Of a stretch of DNA of 64,000 nt, positions 33,676 to 42,125 are shown piece after piece (positions within the stretch are counted from its first letter, which is position 1; each line of letters begins with the position of its first letter). This DNA is from Actinoallomurus iriomotensis (GTDB lineage Bacteria > Actinomycetota > Actinomycetes > Streptosporangiales > Streptosporangiaceae): NCBI RefSeq assembly GCF_030269445.1, contig NZ_BSTJ01000010.1, forward strand, positions 310,001 through 374,000. The letters run 5' to 3'. The notes beneath the pieces were generated by a model. It was not told the DNA's origin. It saw only the letters and a program-made list of their open reading frames with translations, and did no database searches. The position numbers and the translations under genes were made by a program.

Positions 33676-34636
33676 CACGATGCTCCGCCACGAAGTCGTC
33701 GTCGGTCAGCCAGGGGTAGGCGCCGCCCACCCGGGTCAGCTCGGCGTCCTGGCCGGGGGAGAGGCCCTCGTCCGGATCCAGGCACCAGATGCCGTCCAGC
33801 AGGCCCTGGCGGCGCAGCACCTCGTGCACGCCGGCGATGCAGCCCGCGAACCCGTGGGCGGCGTCGAAGACGGCGGCGTTCGCGTCGGTGAGCGCGGCGG
33901 CCCGCCCGGACCAGAGCGCCGCGTCCGCATGGACCGTCGCGAACATCTCCACGGCCGCCCGGGTCCACACCGCCCACTGGCCGAGCAGCCCGCCGGCGAA
34001 GCGGAGTCCGCCGGGCAGGTCGGCGAGCAGGTCGCCGATGATGTGATCGTCATTGCCGGTGTACAGGGCGACCTGGTCGCGACGGTCGGAGGCGGCGACA
34101 CCGTGGACGACGTCGAGGCTCCGGTAGCGGTCGAAGGCCGCGACCTTGATGGCCACGGTCGACGGCTGGTCGGCGAGGGCCCGCCAGAACGCACGGGACA
34201 GGACCGGCCCGCCGATCGCCGCCTGCAGGTAGAAGCCGACCACCGGCAGGACCTCGCCGACCGCACGCGCGCGTACCAGCAGGTCGGCCTCTGTGGCGCC
34301 CGGCACCACCGGGGAGAGCAGCACCGCGTCGTAGCCGAGGCCGGCGGCCAGCTCGGCCTCGGCCACGGCCTGGCGCAGGTCCCCGCAGGCTCCCGCGATC
34401 TTCACCACCGGGCGTCCGGCGTCGGCGCGGATGACGTCGGCGGCCAGCCGCAGGACCGGTTCGAGCAGCCCGGCCCGGCGGATCCCGAACTGGGTGGTGT
34501 GCACCCCTACGGCCAGCCCGCCCGCGCCCGCCGCGAGGTAGTAGCGGGTCAGCGCTGCCTGGCGGCGCTCGTCCAGCCGGCGTTCGGCGGTCAGCGCCAG
34601 CGGGTGCGCCGGGATGACGGTGCCCTCGCGGAGCAT
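33659..34636 (-). CDS. DHDPS/KDG-aldolase-like TIM-barrel protein
   Basis: A 325-residue member of the dihydrodipicolinate synthase / N-acetylneuraminate lyase superfamily. The Schiff-base lysine is in VAIKVAAFDRY; YTGNDDHI and GFYLQAAIGG lie on the barrel. Enzymes of this type reversibly cleave 2-keto-3-deoxy sugar acids to pyruvate and an aldehyde. Some usual DHDPS residues (the Tyr of the YN motif, GTTGE) are not evident, so it may have an altered activity. ATG 34636 overlaps the stop of the upstream gene (TGATG). Confidence 0.78.
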   Translation of the reverse strand: MLREGTVIPAHPLALTAERRLDERRQAALTRYYLAAGAGGLAVGVHTTQFGIRRAGLLEPVLRLAADVIRADAGRPVVKIAGACGDLRQAVAEAELAAGLGYDAVLLSPVVPGATEADLLVRARAVGEVLPVVGFYLQAAIGGPVLSRAFWRALADQPSTVAIKVAAFDRYRSLDVVHGVAASDRRDQVALYTGNDDHIIGDLLADLPGGLRFAGGLLGQWAVWTRAAVEMFATVHADAALWSGRAAALTDANAAVFDAAHGFAGCIAGVHEVLRRQGLLDGIWCLDPDEGLSPGQDAELTRVGGAYPWLTDDDFVAEHRDDWLR

Positions 34637-35655
34637 CAGAACCTCCCGTCGCGGACGGCGAATCTGGTCGGCTTGCCGGAGGTCGGGAGTCCCGCCTCCA
34701 GCCAGGCGGCCTGCCAGTCGATCAGCGTGCCCAGGGGCACCTCGGGGTAGCCGAACAGGCGGTGGCACAGTGTCGCGTCGCTGAGCAGCGCGGTCCCGGC
34801 CTCCTCGCCCGCGAGGACGGGTTCGCGCCCGAAGCGCTCGGCGAACGCCGCGGCGACGCGGCGGACCGGGGCGGTCTCCGGGCCGGTCAGGTTGAGGACG
34901 AACGGCTCGGCCGCGGCGTGCCGGAGCGAGCGCAGCGCCACCTCGTTGGCGTAGCCCTGCCAGACCACGTTGACGTGGCCGGTGGTGACGTCGACCGGCT
35001 CACCCGCCCGTACGGTCCGGCCGATGTCGGCGAGCACGCCGTAACGCAGGTCGATCGCGTAGTTCAGGCGCAGGATCGCGACGCGCGTGCCCCGGGCCGC
35101 CGCCGCGTGCTCGAAGATCCGCTCCCGGCCGAGGCAGCTCATGGCGTACTCGCCGACCGGGCCGACGGGGTCGCGCTCCGTGCAGCCGCCGCCGGTCACC
35201 GGCGTCAGCGGATAGACGTTCCCGGTGGAGAACACCGCGATCCGCGCGTCCGGGTACCGCTCGGCGACCCGCGCGGGGAGAACGGCGTTGCCGATCCACG
35301 CGAGGTACGGCGCCGTGCTCGTGCCGAACTTGACGCCCATCATGAACACCACGTCGGCCGCGTCCGGCAGCGTCGTCAGGTCGCCGCCGAGCAGGTCCAA
35401 CGAGACGATCTCCACACCGTGTCCGGCCAGGTCGCGCGCCGCACGGGGATCGGACCAGCGCGACACGGCGTACACGCGGTCGCGGCTCCGGCCCGCCGCG
35501 TCCAGGCCGCGGCGGGCCAGGCGGCAGAGCGTCGGGCCCATCTTCCCGCCCGCGCCCAGCACGACCAGGTCGCCCTCTCCCGCGGCGAGGTCGGCGACGA
35601 GCGCGGCCGAGGGGGTGGTCAGCCGGTCCTGCAGGTCCTCTTCTGACGTGAACAT
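34636..35655 (-). CDS. NAD-dependent epimerase/dehydratase family protein
   Basis: A 339-residue extended SDR. LVVLGAGGKMGPTLCRLARR is the nucleotide site; FSTGNVYPL carries the serine region; RLNYAIDLRYG follows. The usual YxxxK is represented by EYAMSCLGRE, where the lysine is replaced, so classic epimerase chemistry is doubtful; it might bind the cofactor but act differently. ATG 35655 lies two bases after the permease stop. It belongs to the sugar importer operon. Confidence 0.8.
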   Translation of the reverse strand: MFTSEEDLQDRLTTPSAALVADLAAGEGDLVVLGAGGKMGPTLCRLARRGLDAAGRSRDRVYAVSRWSDPRAARDLAGHGVEIVSLDLLGGDLTTLPDAADVVFMMGVKFGTSTAPYLAWIGNAVLPARVAERYPDARIAVFSTGNVYPLTPVTGGGCTERDPVGPVGEYAMSCLGRERIFEHAAAARGTRVAILRLNYAIDLRYGVLADIGRTVRAGEPVDVTTGHVNVVWQGYANEVALRSLRHAAAEPFVLNLTGPETAPVRRVAAAFAERFGREPVLAGEEAGTALLSDATLCHRLFGYPEVPLGTLIDWQAAWLEAGLPTSGKPTRFAVRDGRF

Positions 35656-35657
35656 CC

Positions 35658-36548
35658 TCAACCCTTGATTCCGGACATGGTGACGCCCTCGGTGAAGTAG
35701 CGCTGGCCGACGAGGTAGGCCGCGAAGATGGGGACGAAGGCGACGGTCGCACCGGCGAGCACGACGTTGAGCGGTACGTTCTCCTGCTGGAGCGCCGCGA
35801 TGCCGACGGTGAGCGTGCGCATGTGGGTGTCCTGGCCGACGATGAGCGGCCACAGGAAGTCGTTCCAGTGCCAGAGGAAGACGAAGACGCCCAGAGTGGC
35901 CAGGATCGGCTTGCACAGCGGCAGCACGATCCGGGTGAAGACCCGCCACTCCGAGCACCCGTCCAGCCGCGCGGCCTCGAACAGCTCGTCCGGCAGCCCG
36001 CCGATGAACTGCCGCATCAAGAAGACGGCCTGGGCGTTGGCGAGCGTCGGCAGGATGAGTCCCCAGTAGGTGTCGACCCCGCCGAGCTTCGAGATGAGGA
36101 CGAAGGTCGGGATCAGCGTGACGTGGTACGGCACCATGACCATCGACAGGAACGACCAGAACATGGTCTCCCGGCCGGGGAAGCGCTTCTTGGCGAAGGC
36201 GTAGCCGGCGAGTGAGGCCAGCAGGAGCACCGCCACGACGCTCACCACCGAGTAGACGAGGGTGTTGAGCGTCCAGCGCAGCATGTCACGGCCGCCGAGG
36301 ACCTGCGCGTACGCGCCGGTGTGGAGCGGCCAGGGCAGCAGGCTGGCCGGGAACCGCACGGCCGTGGCCGGCTTCAGCGACAGCACGACCATCGCGTAGA
36401 ACGGGAACAGCGTGACCGGGGTGGCGATGGCGAGCAGCACGACCCGGACGACCTTGCCGGTCCGCGAGGGCTCCAGCGCCCGGTACGAACGGGTCACGGG
36501 CCGGGCGGCCGGCGCGGACGGCGCCGGGCGGGTGGCGGTCAGGCTCAC
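35658..36548 (-). CDS. Carbohydrate ABC transporter permease (MalG-type)
   Basis: A 296-residue inner-membrane permease with six helices. The EAA cytoplasmic loop EAARLDGCSEWRVFTRIVLP docks with the ATPase. The N-terminal 30 residues are Pro/Ala-rich and cytosolic; a conserved VTMSGIKG ends the protein. GTG 36548 overlaps the stop of the partner permease gene (GTGA). No ATPase gene is in the operon, so it presumably shares an MsiK-like ATPase encoded elsewhere, as is common in actinomycetes. Confidence 0.94.
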   Translation of the reverse strand: MSLTATRPAPSAPAARPVTRSYRALEPSRTGKVVRVVLLAIATPVTLFPFYAMVVLSLKPATAVRFPASLLPWPLHTGAYAQVLGGRDMLRWTLNTLVYSVVSVVAVLLLASLAGYAFAKKRFPGRETMFWSFLSMVMVPYHVTLIPTFVLISKLGGVDTYWGLILPTLANAQAVFLMRQFIGGLPDELFEAARLDGCSEWRVFTRIVLPLCKPILATLGVFVFLWHWNDFLWPLIVGQDTHMRTLTVGIAALQQENVPLNVVLAGATVAFVPIFAAYLVGQRYFTEGVTMSGIKG

Positions 36549-37420
36549 CTGTTCCTCCCGAGGATGAGGCGCTGGATCAGCGCGACGACGAGGGTCATGA
36601 CGAAGAGGGAGACGCCGATGGCGCTCGCGTAGCCGAAGTCGAAGTACTTGAAGCCCTGGTCGTACAGGTGCATGACGAGGGTGTAGCTGGAGTGCGCCGG
36701 ACCGCCGCCCGTCATCACGTAGACCAGGTCGAACACCTGGAACGAGTTGGTCGTCTCGATGATCGCGAGGAAGAACAGCGCGGGCCGGAGCTGAGGGGCG
36801 ACGATGTGCCGGAACCGCTGCCACGGGCCGGCTCCGTCGGTGAGCGCGGCCTCCTCCAACTCGCGCGGCACGTCCTGCAGCCGGGCCAGGATGATCAACA
36901 TGCCGTACCCGAACCTGGACCACACCGAGACCAGCACCAGGGCGGGCACCACCAGCGTGGTGGAGGCGAGCCAGGACGAGCCGGTCAGCTTGGTCCAGGG
37001 CCCCTCGGAGGAGAACAGCCAGGTGAAGATCGTGCCGGCCAGCACCAGGCTGGTGACGACGGGCAGGAAGAACACCGAGCGGAAGAAGCGCGCGCCGCGG
37101 AACGCCCGGCGCACCAGCAGCGCCATGCCCAGCGACAGGCCGATGGACGCGGGCACGTACAGCACGGTGTAGAACAGCGTGACCTTGAGCGCGGACCAGA
37201 ACGTCGGGTCGGCGAGCAGCCGCCGGTAGTTGTCCACGCCGCTGAAGGTGGGGCTGTCCCCGATCGTGTAGTCGAAGAAGCCGAGCAGCACTCCGGCAAT
37301 GGACGGCCCGAAGCGGAAGGCCAGGAACAGCAGGAAACACGGCAGGACGAACAGCAGACCGGTTCGTGTCTCCCACCGTGAGAGGGCCCTCCGGCGGGGC
37401 GTTCCGGCGGTCGTCGCCAT
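36545..37420 (-). CDS. Carbohydrate ABC transporter permease (MalF/UgpA-type)
   Basis: A 291-residue permease with six helices. The EAA loop is EEAALTDGAGPWQRFRHIVAP; FSGVDNYRRLLADPTFWSAL is the usual N-terminal motif of sugar permeases, and YVMTGGGPAHSSYTLVMHLY lies in the last periplasmic loop. ATG 37420 is preferred over GTG 37426 because AGGAGG sits at the right distance. Forms the channel with the next permease. Confidence 0.94.
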   Translation of the reverse strand: MATTAGTPRRRALSRWETRTGLLFVLPCFLLFLAFRFGPSIAGVLLGFFDYTIGDSPTFSGVDNYRRLLADPTFWSALKVTLFYTVLYVPASIGLSLGMALLVRRAFRGARFFRSVFFLPVVTSLVLAGTIFTWLFSSEGPWTKLTGSSWLASTTLVVPALVLVSVWSRFGYGMLIILARLQDVPRELEEAALTDGAGPWQRFRHIVAPQLRPALFFLAIIETTNSFQVFDLVYVMTGGGPAHSSYTLVMHLYDQGFKYFDFGYASAIGVSLFVMTLVVALIQRLILGRNR

Positions 37421-37469
37421 GGTCACCTCCTTGTCTCGGGGCCCGCCGTCCGGCGGGCCCCGTGTCTCG

Positions 37470-38699
37470 TCAGCCCTTCAGCAGCGCGTCGGCCGCCTTG
37501 GCGGCGTCCGCGAGAGCCTGCTGGGGCTGCTTCTTGCCGATCAGCGCGGCCTGGATCTCGGGCGCGAGGACGCCCATGACGTCGCGCGCCTTGTCGTTCA
37601 GCGGGCCGGCGGTCGTGTAGCCGACGGTCTGCTCCATCGCGGCCTGGACCGGGTCGTTCGGGTAGAGGGACCCGGTCGACTTCTGCGGGGAGAAGTTGCT
37701 CGACGCCACGTCATAGGCCTTGGTCGCCTCGGCCCTGGTCGCGAAGGCGATCCACTTGCCCGCCGCGGCCTTCTTGGAGGAGGTCTTGAGCATGGACAGC
37801 GCGCCGACCGTGCCGTACGCGACCTGCTTGGCGTCGTTCAGCGGCGGGAAGACCTTGATGTTGTCCTTGCCCCAGAACGACTCGACGTCGGCGGGGACGT
37901 GCTGCCAGGTGCAGGCGACCTTGTTCTGCGCGACGTGGGTCTGCTCGAACTTCGGCAGCCCGGTCAGCAGGTCCTTCTCCATGTATCCGCCGTCGACGAG
38001 CTGCTTCAGGAAGGTCAGTGCCTTGACGCCGGCGGGACCGGCGAAGGCCACGGACTTCCCGTCCGGGGCGAACACGTCGCCGCCGGCCTGCCAGAGCAGC
38101 GGGTAGAACGACTGGTTGAGCGTCGCGGAGGGGTCCGCCCAGTAGTTGGTGACGTCGATGCCCTTGGCCTTGAACGCCGGGGCGAGCTTCATCAGCTCGT
38201 CCCAGGTCTTCGGATAGGTCGTCACCCCGGCCTTGTCGAAGGCCTTCTTGTCGCACATCAGCGGGTTGGAGCTCATCAGAATGGGGGCGCCCATCATCGC
38301 GCCGTCCACGGTCACGGCCCGCCGGGCGTTGTCCCGGTAGTCGGCCTTGGCCGGCGCGGACAGGTACTTGTCGACGGGCTGGATCAGCCGGGCGTACTTG
38401 GGGATCTGGTCGGGGATCAGGTAGACGACGTCCGGCGCCTTGTTCCCGGCGATGGCGGTCGACAGCGCCTCATCCCGCTTGACCCACGGGTAGATCTCGA
38501 CCTTGACGTGGATGGTCGGATTGGCCTTCTCGAAGGCGGCCACCTGCTCGTTCCAGAAGGCCTGGTGCTTGGCCTGGTCCGGGATCACCGGATAGGTCCA
38601 CATGGTGACGTTCTCCGTGTGGCCGGAGCCCGAGCCGCTGCCGCAAGCGGTCAGCGCTCCTGCCGTCAGCGCCGCCATCGCCAGTGCGCGCAGTCGCAT
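37470..38699 (-). CDS. Sugar-binding lipoprotein of ABC importer
   Basis: A 409-residue extracellular solute-binding protein, family 1. MRLRALAMAALTAGALTAC is a lipoprotein signal with Cys19 lipidated. The body shows the usual two-lobe pattern, AFEKANPTIHVKVEIYPW, GNKAPDVVYLIPDQ, KTWDELMKLAPAFKAKG and KWIAFATRAEATKAY. It would capture an oligosaccharide and feed the two permeases downstream. ATG 38699 follows GAGAGGAA. Ligand cannot be told from sequence; the operon suggests an acidic or pectin-type sugar. Confidence 0.93.
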   Translation of the reverse strand: MRLRALAMAALTAGALTACGSGSGSGHTENVTMWTYPVIPDQAKHQAFWNEQVAAFEKANPTIHVKVEIYPWVKRDEALSTAIAGNKAPDVVYLIPDQIPKYARLIQPVDKYLSAPAKADYRDNARRAVTVDGAMMGAPILMSSNPLMCDKKAFDKAGVTTYPKTWDELMKLAPAFKAKGIDVTNYWADPSATLNQSFYPLLWQAGGDVFAPDGKSVAFAGPAGVKALTFLKQLVDGGYMEKDLLTGLPKFEQTHVAQNKVACTWQHVPADVESFWGKDNIKVFPPLNDAKQVAYGTVGALSMLKTSSKKAAAGKWIAFATRAEATKAYDVASSNFSPQKSTGSLYPNDPVQAAMEQTVGYTTAGPLNDKARDVMGVLAPEIQAALIGKKQPQQALADAAKAADALLKG

Positions 38700-38742
38700 G
38701 GCTGTTCCTCTCGTTCTGAATCTCATCGGGACGATCTCGTGG

Positions 38743-39990
38743 TCATTTGTCGGGCACGGTGACGACCGTGCCGGTGTGGCGGGCACGCTCCGCGGCGAAG
38801 ACCGCGAGATGGCCGTCGAGTGACTCGGCCGGTCCGGACCGCACGTGAGCGGCGTCGCCGGTCCGTACGGCACGGACGAAGGCGTCCATCAGGCCGGCGT
38901 CGCCGCCGCCGTGGCCGTCGGCGGCATTGGAGCCGGCGTCGGTGGCCACCGACCACTCCTCACGGCGGCCGCCCGCGCGGAAGTCGACGACCGTGACCTT
39001 CTCGCCGTCTCCGGTGAGGCAGCCGTGGGTGCCGAAGATCCTCGTCTGCCGGTGGGTCTGCTCGGAGAAGGCCGTCATGGTGAAGGTGGCCGTGACGCCG
39101 CCGCTCAGCTCCATGGCGAGCACCTGGTGGTCGACGACGTCGTTGTCGCAGGCGTACACGCACCTGCCGTACGGGCCGGTGCGGAGCGCCTCGAGCACGG
39201 CCGCCTCGTCGGTGCCGCCGGTGACCACGCTGACGGGCCAGACCGGCCCGCGGTCGCGGAGGGTGCCCAGGTAGAGGCGCGGGGCCGAGTACGGGCAGCC
39301 GGGCTCGATCGAGCAGTCCAGGCACCGGTCGGCCGCGCCGTCCGGGCGCCGGTCCGCCCGGAAATGGCCGAGCGAGCCGAAGCTGGACACCTTCGCGATG
39401 CGCCGGCCGGTCACGTAGCCGAGCCAGTCGAGGTCGTGGCAGGACTTGGCGAGGAGCATCGGACTGGCCAGGCGCTCGCTTCGCCACGGACCGCGCACGT
39501 ACGAGTGGGCGGCGTGCCACCAGCCGACCGGCTCCAGGTGCTCGACGCTCATCACCTCGCCGAGCACCCCGCTGTCCACGACCCGTTTCACCAGGTCGGT
39601 GTAGGGCGTGTACCGCAGCACGTGGCAGACCGCGAACAGCACGCCGGCCTTCGTGACCGACTCCACGATGCGGCGGCACTCCTCCTCGGTGGGCGCCAGC
39701 GGCTTCTCCACCAGGAGGTGGTAGCCGGCCTCGGCGAGGGCGACGGCGGGTTCGGCGTGCAGCCGGTCCTGAGTCGCGACGATCACGGCGTCCGCGATCC
39801 GCTCGCCGAGCAGCTCGGTCCAGTCGGAGAACTCCCGTACGCCGGGGCCGCCGAGACGGGCCCGGCGCTCCGGCAACGGGTCGGCGACCGCGACGATGCG
39901 GGCCCGCCGGGGGTTGGCGGCCACCCAGGACGCGTACGTCCGTCCTCGGTCGCCGGCGCCGACGAGGGCGAGCGTGACAGGTTCGGTCAT
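38743..39990 (-). CDS. Gfo/Idh/MocA family oxidoreductase
   Basis: A 415-residue NAD(P)-dependent sugar oxidoreductase. The Rossmann motif is ALVGAGDRGRTYASWVA; the family lysine is in LLVEKPLAPTEEE. A substrate-domain insert CLDCSIEPGCPYS has three cysteines, and DNDVVDHQVLAMELSGG is typical of the group close to enzymes that oxidise glycosides. It may open or epimerise the imported sugar through a keto intermediate. It ends 43 bases before the binding-protein start and follows the beta-helix gene after three bases. Confidence 0.9.
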   Translation of the reverse strand: MTEPVTLALVGAGDRGRTYASWVAANPRRARIVAVADPLPERRARLGGPGVREFSDWTELLGERIADAVIVATQDRLHAEPAVALAEAGYHLLVEKPLAPTEEECRRIVESVTKAGVLFAVCHVLRYTPYTDLVKRVVDSGVLGEVMSVEHLEPVGWWHAAHSYVRGPWRSERLASPMLLAKSCHDLDWLGYVTGRRIAKVSSFGSLGHFRADRRPDGAADRCLDCSIEPGCPYSAPRLYLGTLRDRGPVWPVSVVTGGTDEAAVLEALRTGPYGRCVYACDNDVVDHQVLAMELSGGVTATFTMTAFSEQTHRQTRIFGTHGCLTGDGEKVTVVDFRAGGRREEWSVATDAGSNAADGHGGGDAGLMDAFVRAVRTGDAAHVRSGPAESLDGHLAVFAAERARHTGTVVTVPDK

Positions 39991-39993
39991 CGG

Positions 39994-42114
39994 TCACATC
40001 ACCAGGTTTCCGGTGGTCTGCACGCCGGCGCCGTCCTTGGGGAGCGCCGTCCTGGTGACGCCGTTCTCCACGTTGCCGGCGTGTTTGAGGTAGGAGCCGT
40101 CGCCGAACGCGCCGTCCCGCAGCTCCAGCCGCCCGCCGTTGAACAGCGCGCCGACCGCCGAGTAGCGGTTCTTGCCGGCGGACAGGGCGATGTGGGCGGT
40201 GCCGGCGTCTCCGGCCAGGCTCCGGTAACCGGTCAGCTCCCAGGTGATCGTCCCGGCCGCGTCCGCGCGGGACAGCAGCGTTCCGGTGCCGGTGACCTCG
40301 GTGCCCCCGCCCAGCCGGATCCGCTGGTCGGCCTTGCCGGCGAGGCGCACTCCCGTGCCCGTGACGGTGCAGCCGTCCAGGACGAGCGTGGCGGCGGCGC
40401 ATGTGACGGGCTCGGCGTTCTCCCGGCCCCGCAGGATCGTGTCGACGAGGCGGAGTTCGCCGGTGCCGTTGAAGGCGTTGCCGTCGAGGCCGGTCAGGAC
40501 CGAGCGGCTGACGTGGACGGGGGCGGTGACGTTCGCCTGGACGATCTCGCTCTTGGCGGGCAGGGCGAACGTGCATCCGTCGATGACGTTGGGACGCCCC
40601 GACCGGTTGGACGCCTGCGAGATGATCAACGTGTCGCTGGCCGAGCATCCCCGCATCTGGACGCCGTCGGCGTTCACCCAGATCATGCCGGAGCCCTGCA
40701 GCCCGGCCTTGCCGATGACCCGTACGTCCTCCAGCGTGAGGTCGGTGACGCTCACCCGGGCGACGAACCACGAGCACACGTGCTTGCGCACGGTGATCCG
40801 CTTGGCGGCCGAACCCCAGGCCGCCCCGGAGTTGGCGAAGGTCATCAGCCCGGAGTTGCCGGTGTAGACCAGGTCGTGCTCGTACTGGCCGTGGGTCACG
40901 AACGGGCCTTCGTCGTCGCCGTCGCCGTGGCAGTTCTCCACGTAGCAGTACGCCGAGGCGGTGAGGTCGTTCAGGTGGCGGGCGTTGGCGGTGTGGCAGT
41001 CCGAGACGTGCCCGTAGAGGCAGTAGATCTGCTGGGTGAGGTATCCGGCGCCGCCGTAGCTCACCGTCGGCGGGTTCTTGAGGCTGCACTGCTCGGTGCG
41101 GAAGTGGGTGCACCAGCGGCGCATGATCACCGGCCAGAACGTCCCGGTGGCGTCGATGCCGGACACGTCGCAGGAGACCGTGTACTCGTACGCGACCGGG
41201 TGGGAGCCGGTGTACTGGTCGTCCCCGGCGCCGGTGAAGACCATGTTCCGCACGTGGGCGCGTTCGACGGGTTCGATCCTGGTCCAGGTGATGGTGCGGC
41301 CGGCGGCCAGTTCCCAGCCGTTCTTGTAGTCCACCCGGATGTGGTCGCCGTCGACGATCTGCGTCACCTGGAGGAGCTTCTGCAGCTCCCGCTCCCAGCG
41401 GCCGGAGAGCTGGTTCACCTCGGCGCTCCACCACTGGCCGACCGCGAACTTGGACGAGTCGCCCACCTCGAACACGTCGGACAGCTCGGGCATGGTCGCG
41501 GACAGCTTGTGCGTGACGACGGTGTCGGTGACCTTGCCCCGGAACAGCAGCACGGCCGCGAACGGGTCGTCCTCCCCGGCCTTCTCGATGCCGTCGGTGC
41601 TGACGGTGTTGCCGCCGAAGTCGAGTTCGATGTCGGAGCGGTGGAAGGTGTGGCGTTTGACGAAGTGCAGGTCGGTGTGGGCTTCGATGCGGTGGATGGC
41701 GGGGTCGGTGACCATCGCCTCCAGCGCGGTGTCGGCGGGGATCTTGTCGTCGAAGATGCCGAAGCGGCGGAAGTCGGCGACGCCGTGGTGGATCTGGCGC
41801 CAGCGGCCTTTGCTCGTCCCGGGTGGGGCGAGGACGGTGCCGCCGTTGGCGGGGAGGGTGGATGTGGCGTCCCAGCGCAGCAGCATTCCGCCGCCGTCGC
41901 CGGGAGCGCGGTAGCCGGCGACCTGGACGAGCAGGCCGTCCTCGAGCCCGCGGACCTCGAGCCTGAGAAGCTCCGCGATCGTGCCGGCCTGCTGGACGGT
42001 CTGCTTCAGCGGATGGGCGGGATCGGCCGACGCCGGGTCGGCGGCGAGCAGTGAACCGAACGTCACCAGGCCGGCGGCGGCTCCGGTGGCGCGAAGAATG
42101 TGACGACGCTCCAT
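39994..42114 (-). CDS. Tat-exported right-handed beta-helix protein
   Basis: A 706-residue secreted protein with a Tat signal: MERRHILRATGAAAG, hydrophobic core, cleavage after DPASA. GDGGGMLLRWD at about residue 73 and the long run of short beta-strand repeats (ERAHVRNMVFTG, IQM-type turns, NRSGRPNVIDGCTFALP) mark a pectate-lyase-like or phage-tailspike-like parallel beta-helix. It probably cleaves or binds an extracellular polysaccharide that the ABC importer then takes up; no catalytic residues can be assigned. The adjacent gene encodes a close paralog without a signal peptide. Histidine- and cysteine-rich stretches (YCLYGHVSDCHTANARHL) are unusual. Confidence 0.82.
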   Translation of the reverse strand: MERRHILRATGAAAGLVTFGSLLAADPASADPAHPLKQTVQQAGTIAELLRLEVRGLEDGLLVQVAGYRAPGDGGGMLLRWDATSTLPANGGTVLAPPGTSKGRWRQIHHGVADFRRFGIFDDKIPADTALEAMVTDPAIHRIEAHTDLHFVKRHTFHRSDIELDFGGNTVSTDGIEKAGEDDPFAAVLLFRGKVTDTVVTHKLSATMPELSDVFEVGDSSKFAVGQWWSAEVNQLSGRWERELQKLLQVTQIVDGDHIRVDYKNGWELAAGRTITWTRIEPVERAHVRNMVFTGAGDDQYTGSHPVAYEYTVSCDVSGIDATGTFWPVIMRRWCTHFRTEQCSLKNPPTVSYGGAGYLTQQIYCLYGHVSDCHTANARHLNDLTASAYCYVENCHGDGDDEGPFVTHGQYEHDLVYTGNSGLMTFANSGAAWGSAAKRITVRKHVCSWFVARVSVTDLTLEDVRVIGKAGLQGSGMIWVNADGVQMRGCSASDTLIISQASNRSGRPNVIDGCTFALPAKSEIVQANVTAPVHVSRSVLTGLDGNAFNGTGELRLVDTILRGRENAEPVTCAAATLVLDGCTVTGTGVRLAGKADQRIRLGGGTEVTGTGTLLSRADAAGTITWELTGYRSLAGDAGTAHIALSAGKNRYSAVGALFNGGRLELRDGAFGDGSYLKHAGNVENGVTRTALPKDGAGVQTTGNLVM

Positions 42115-42125
42115 GGCGGGCTCTC

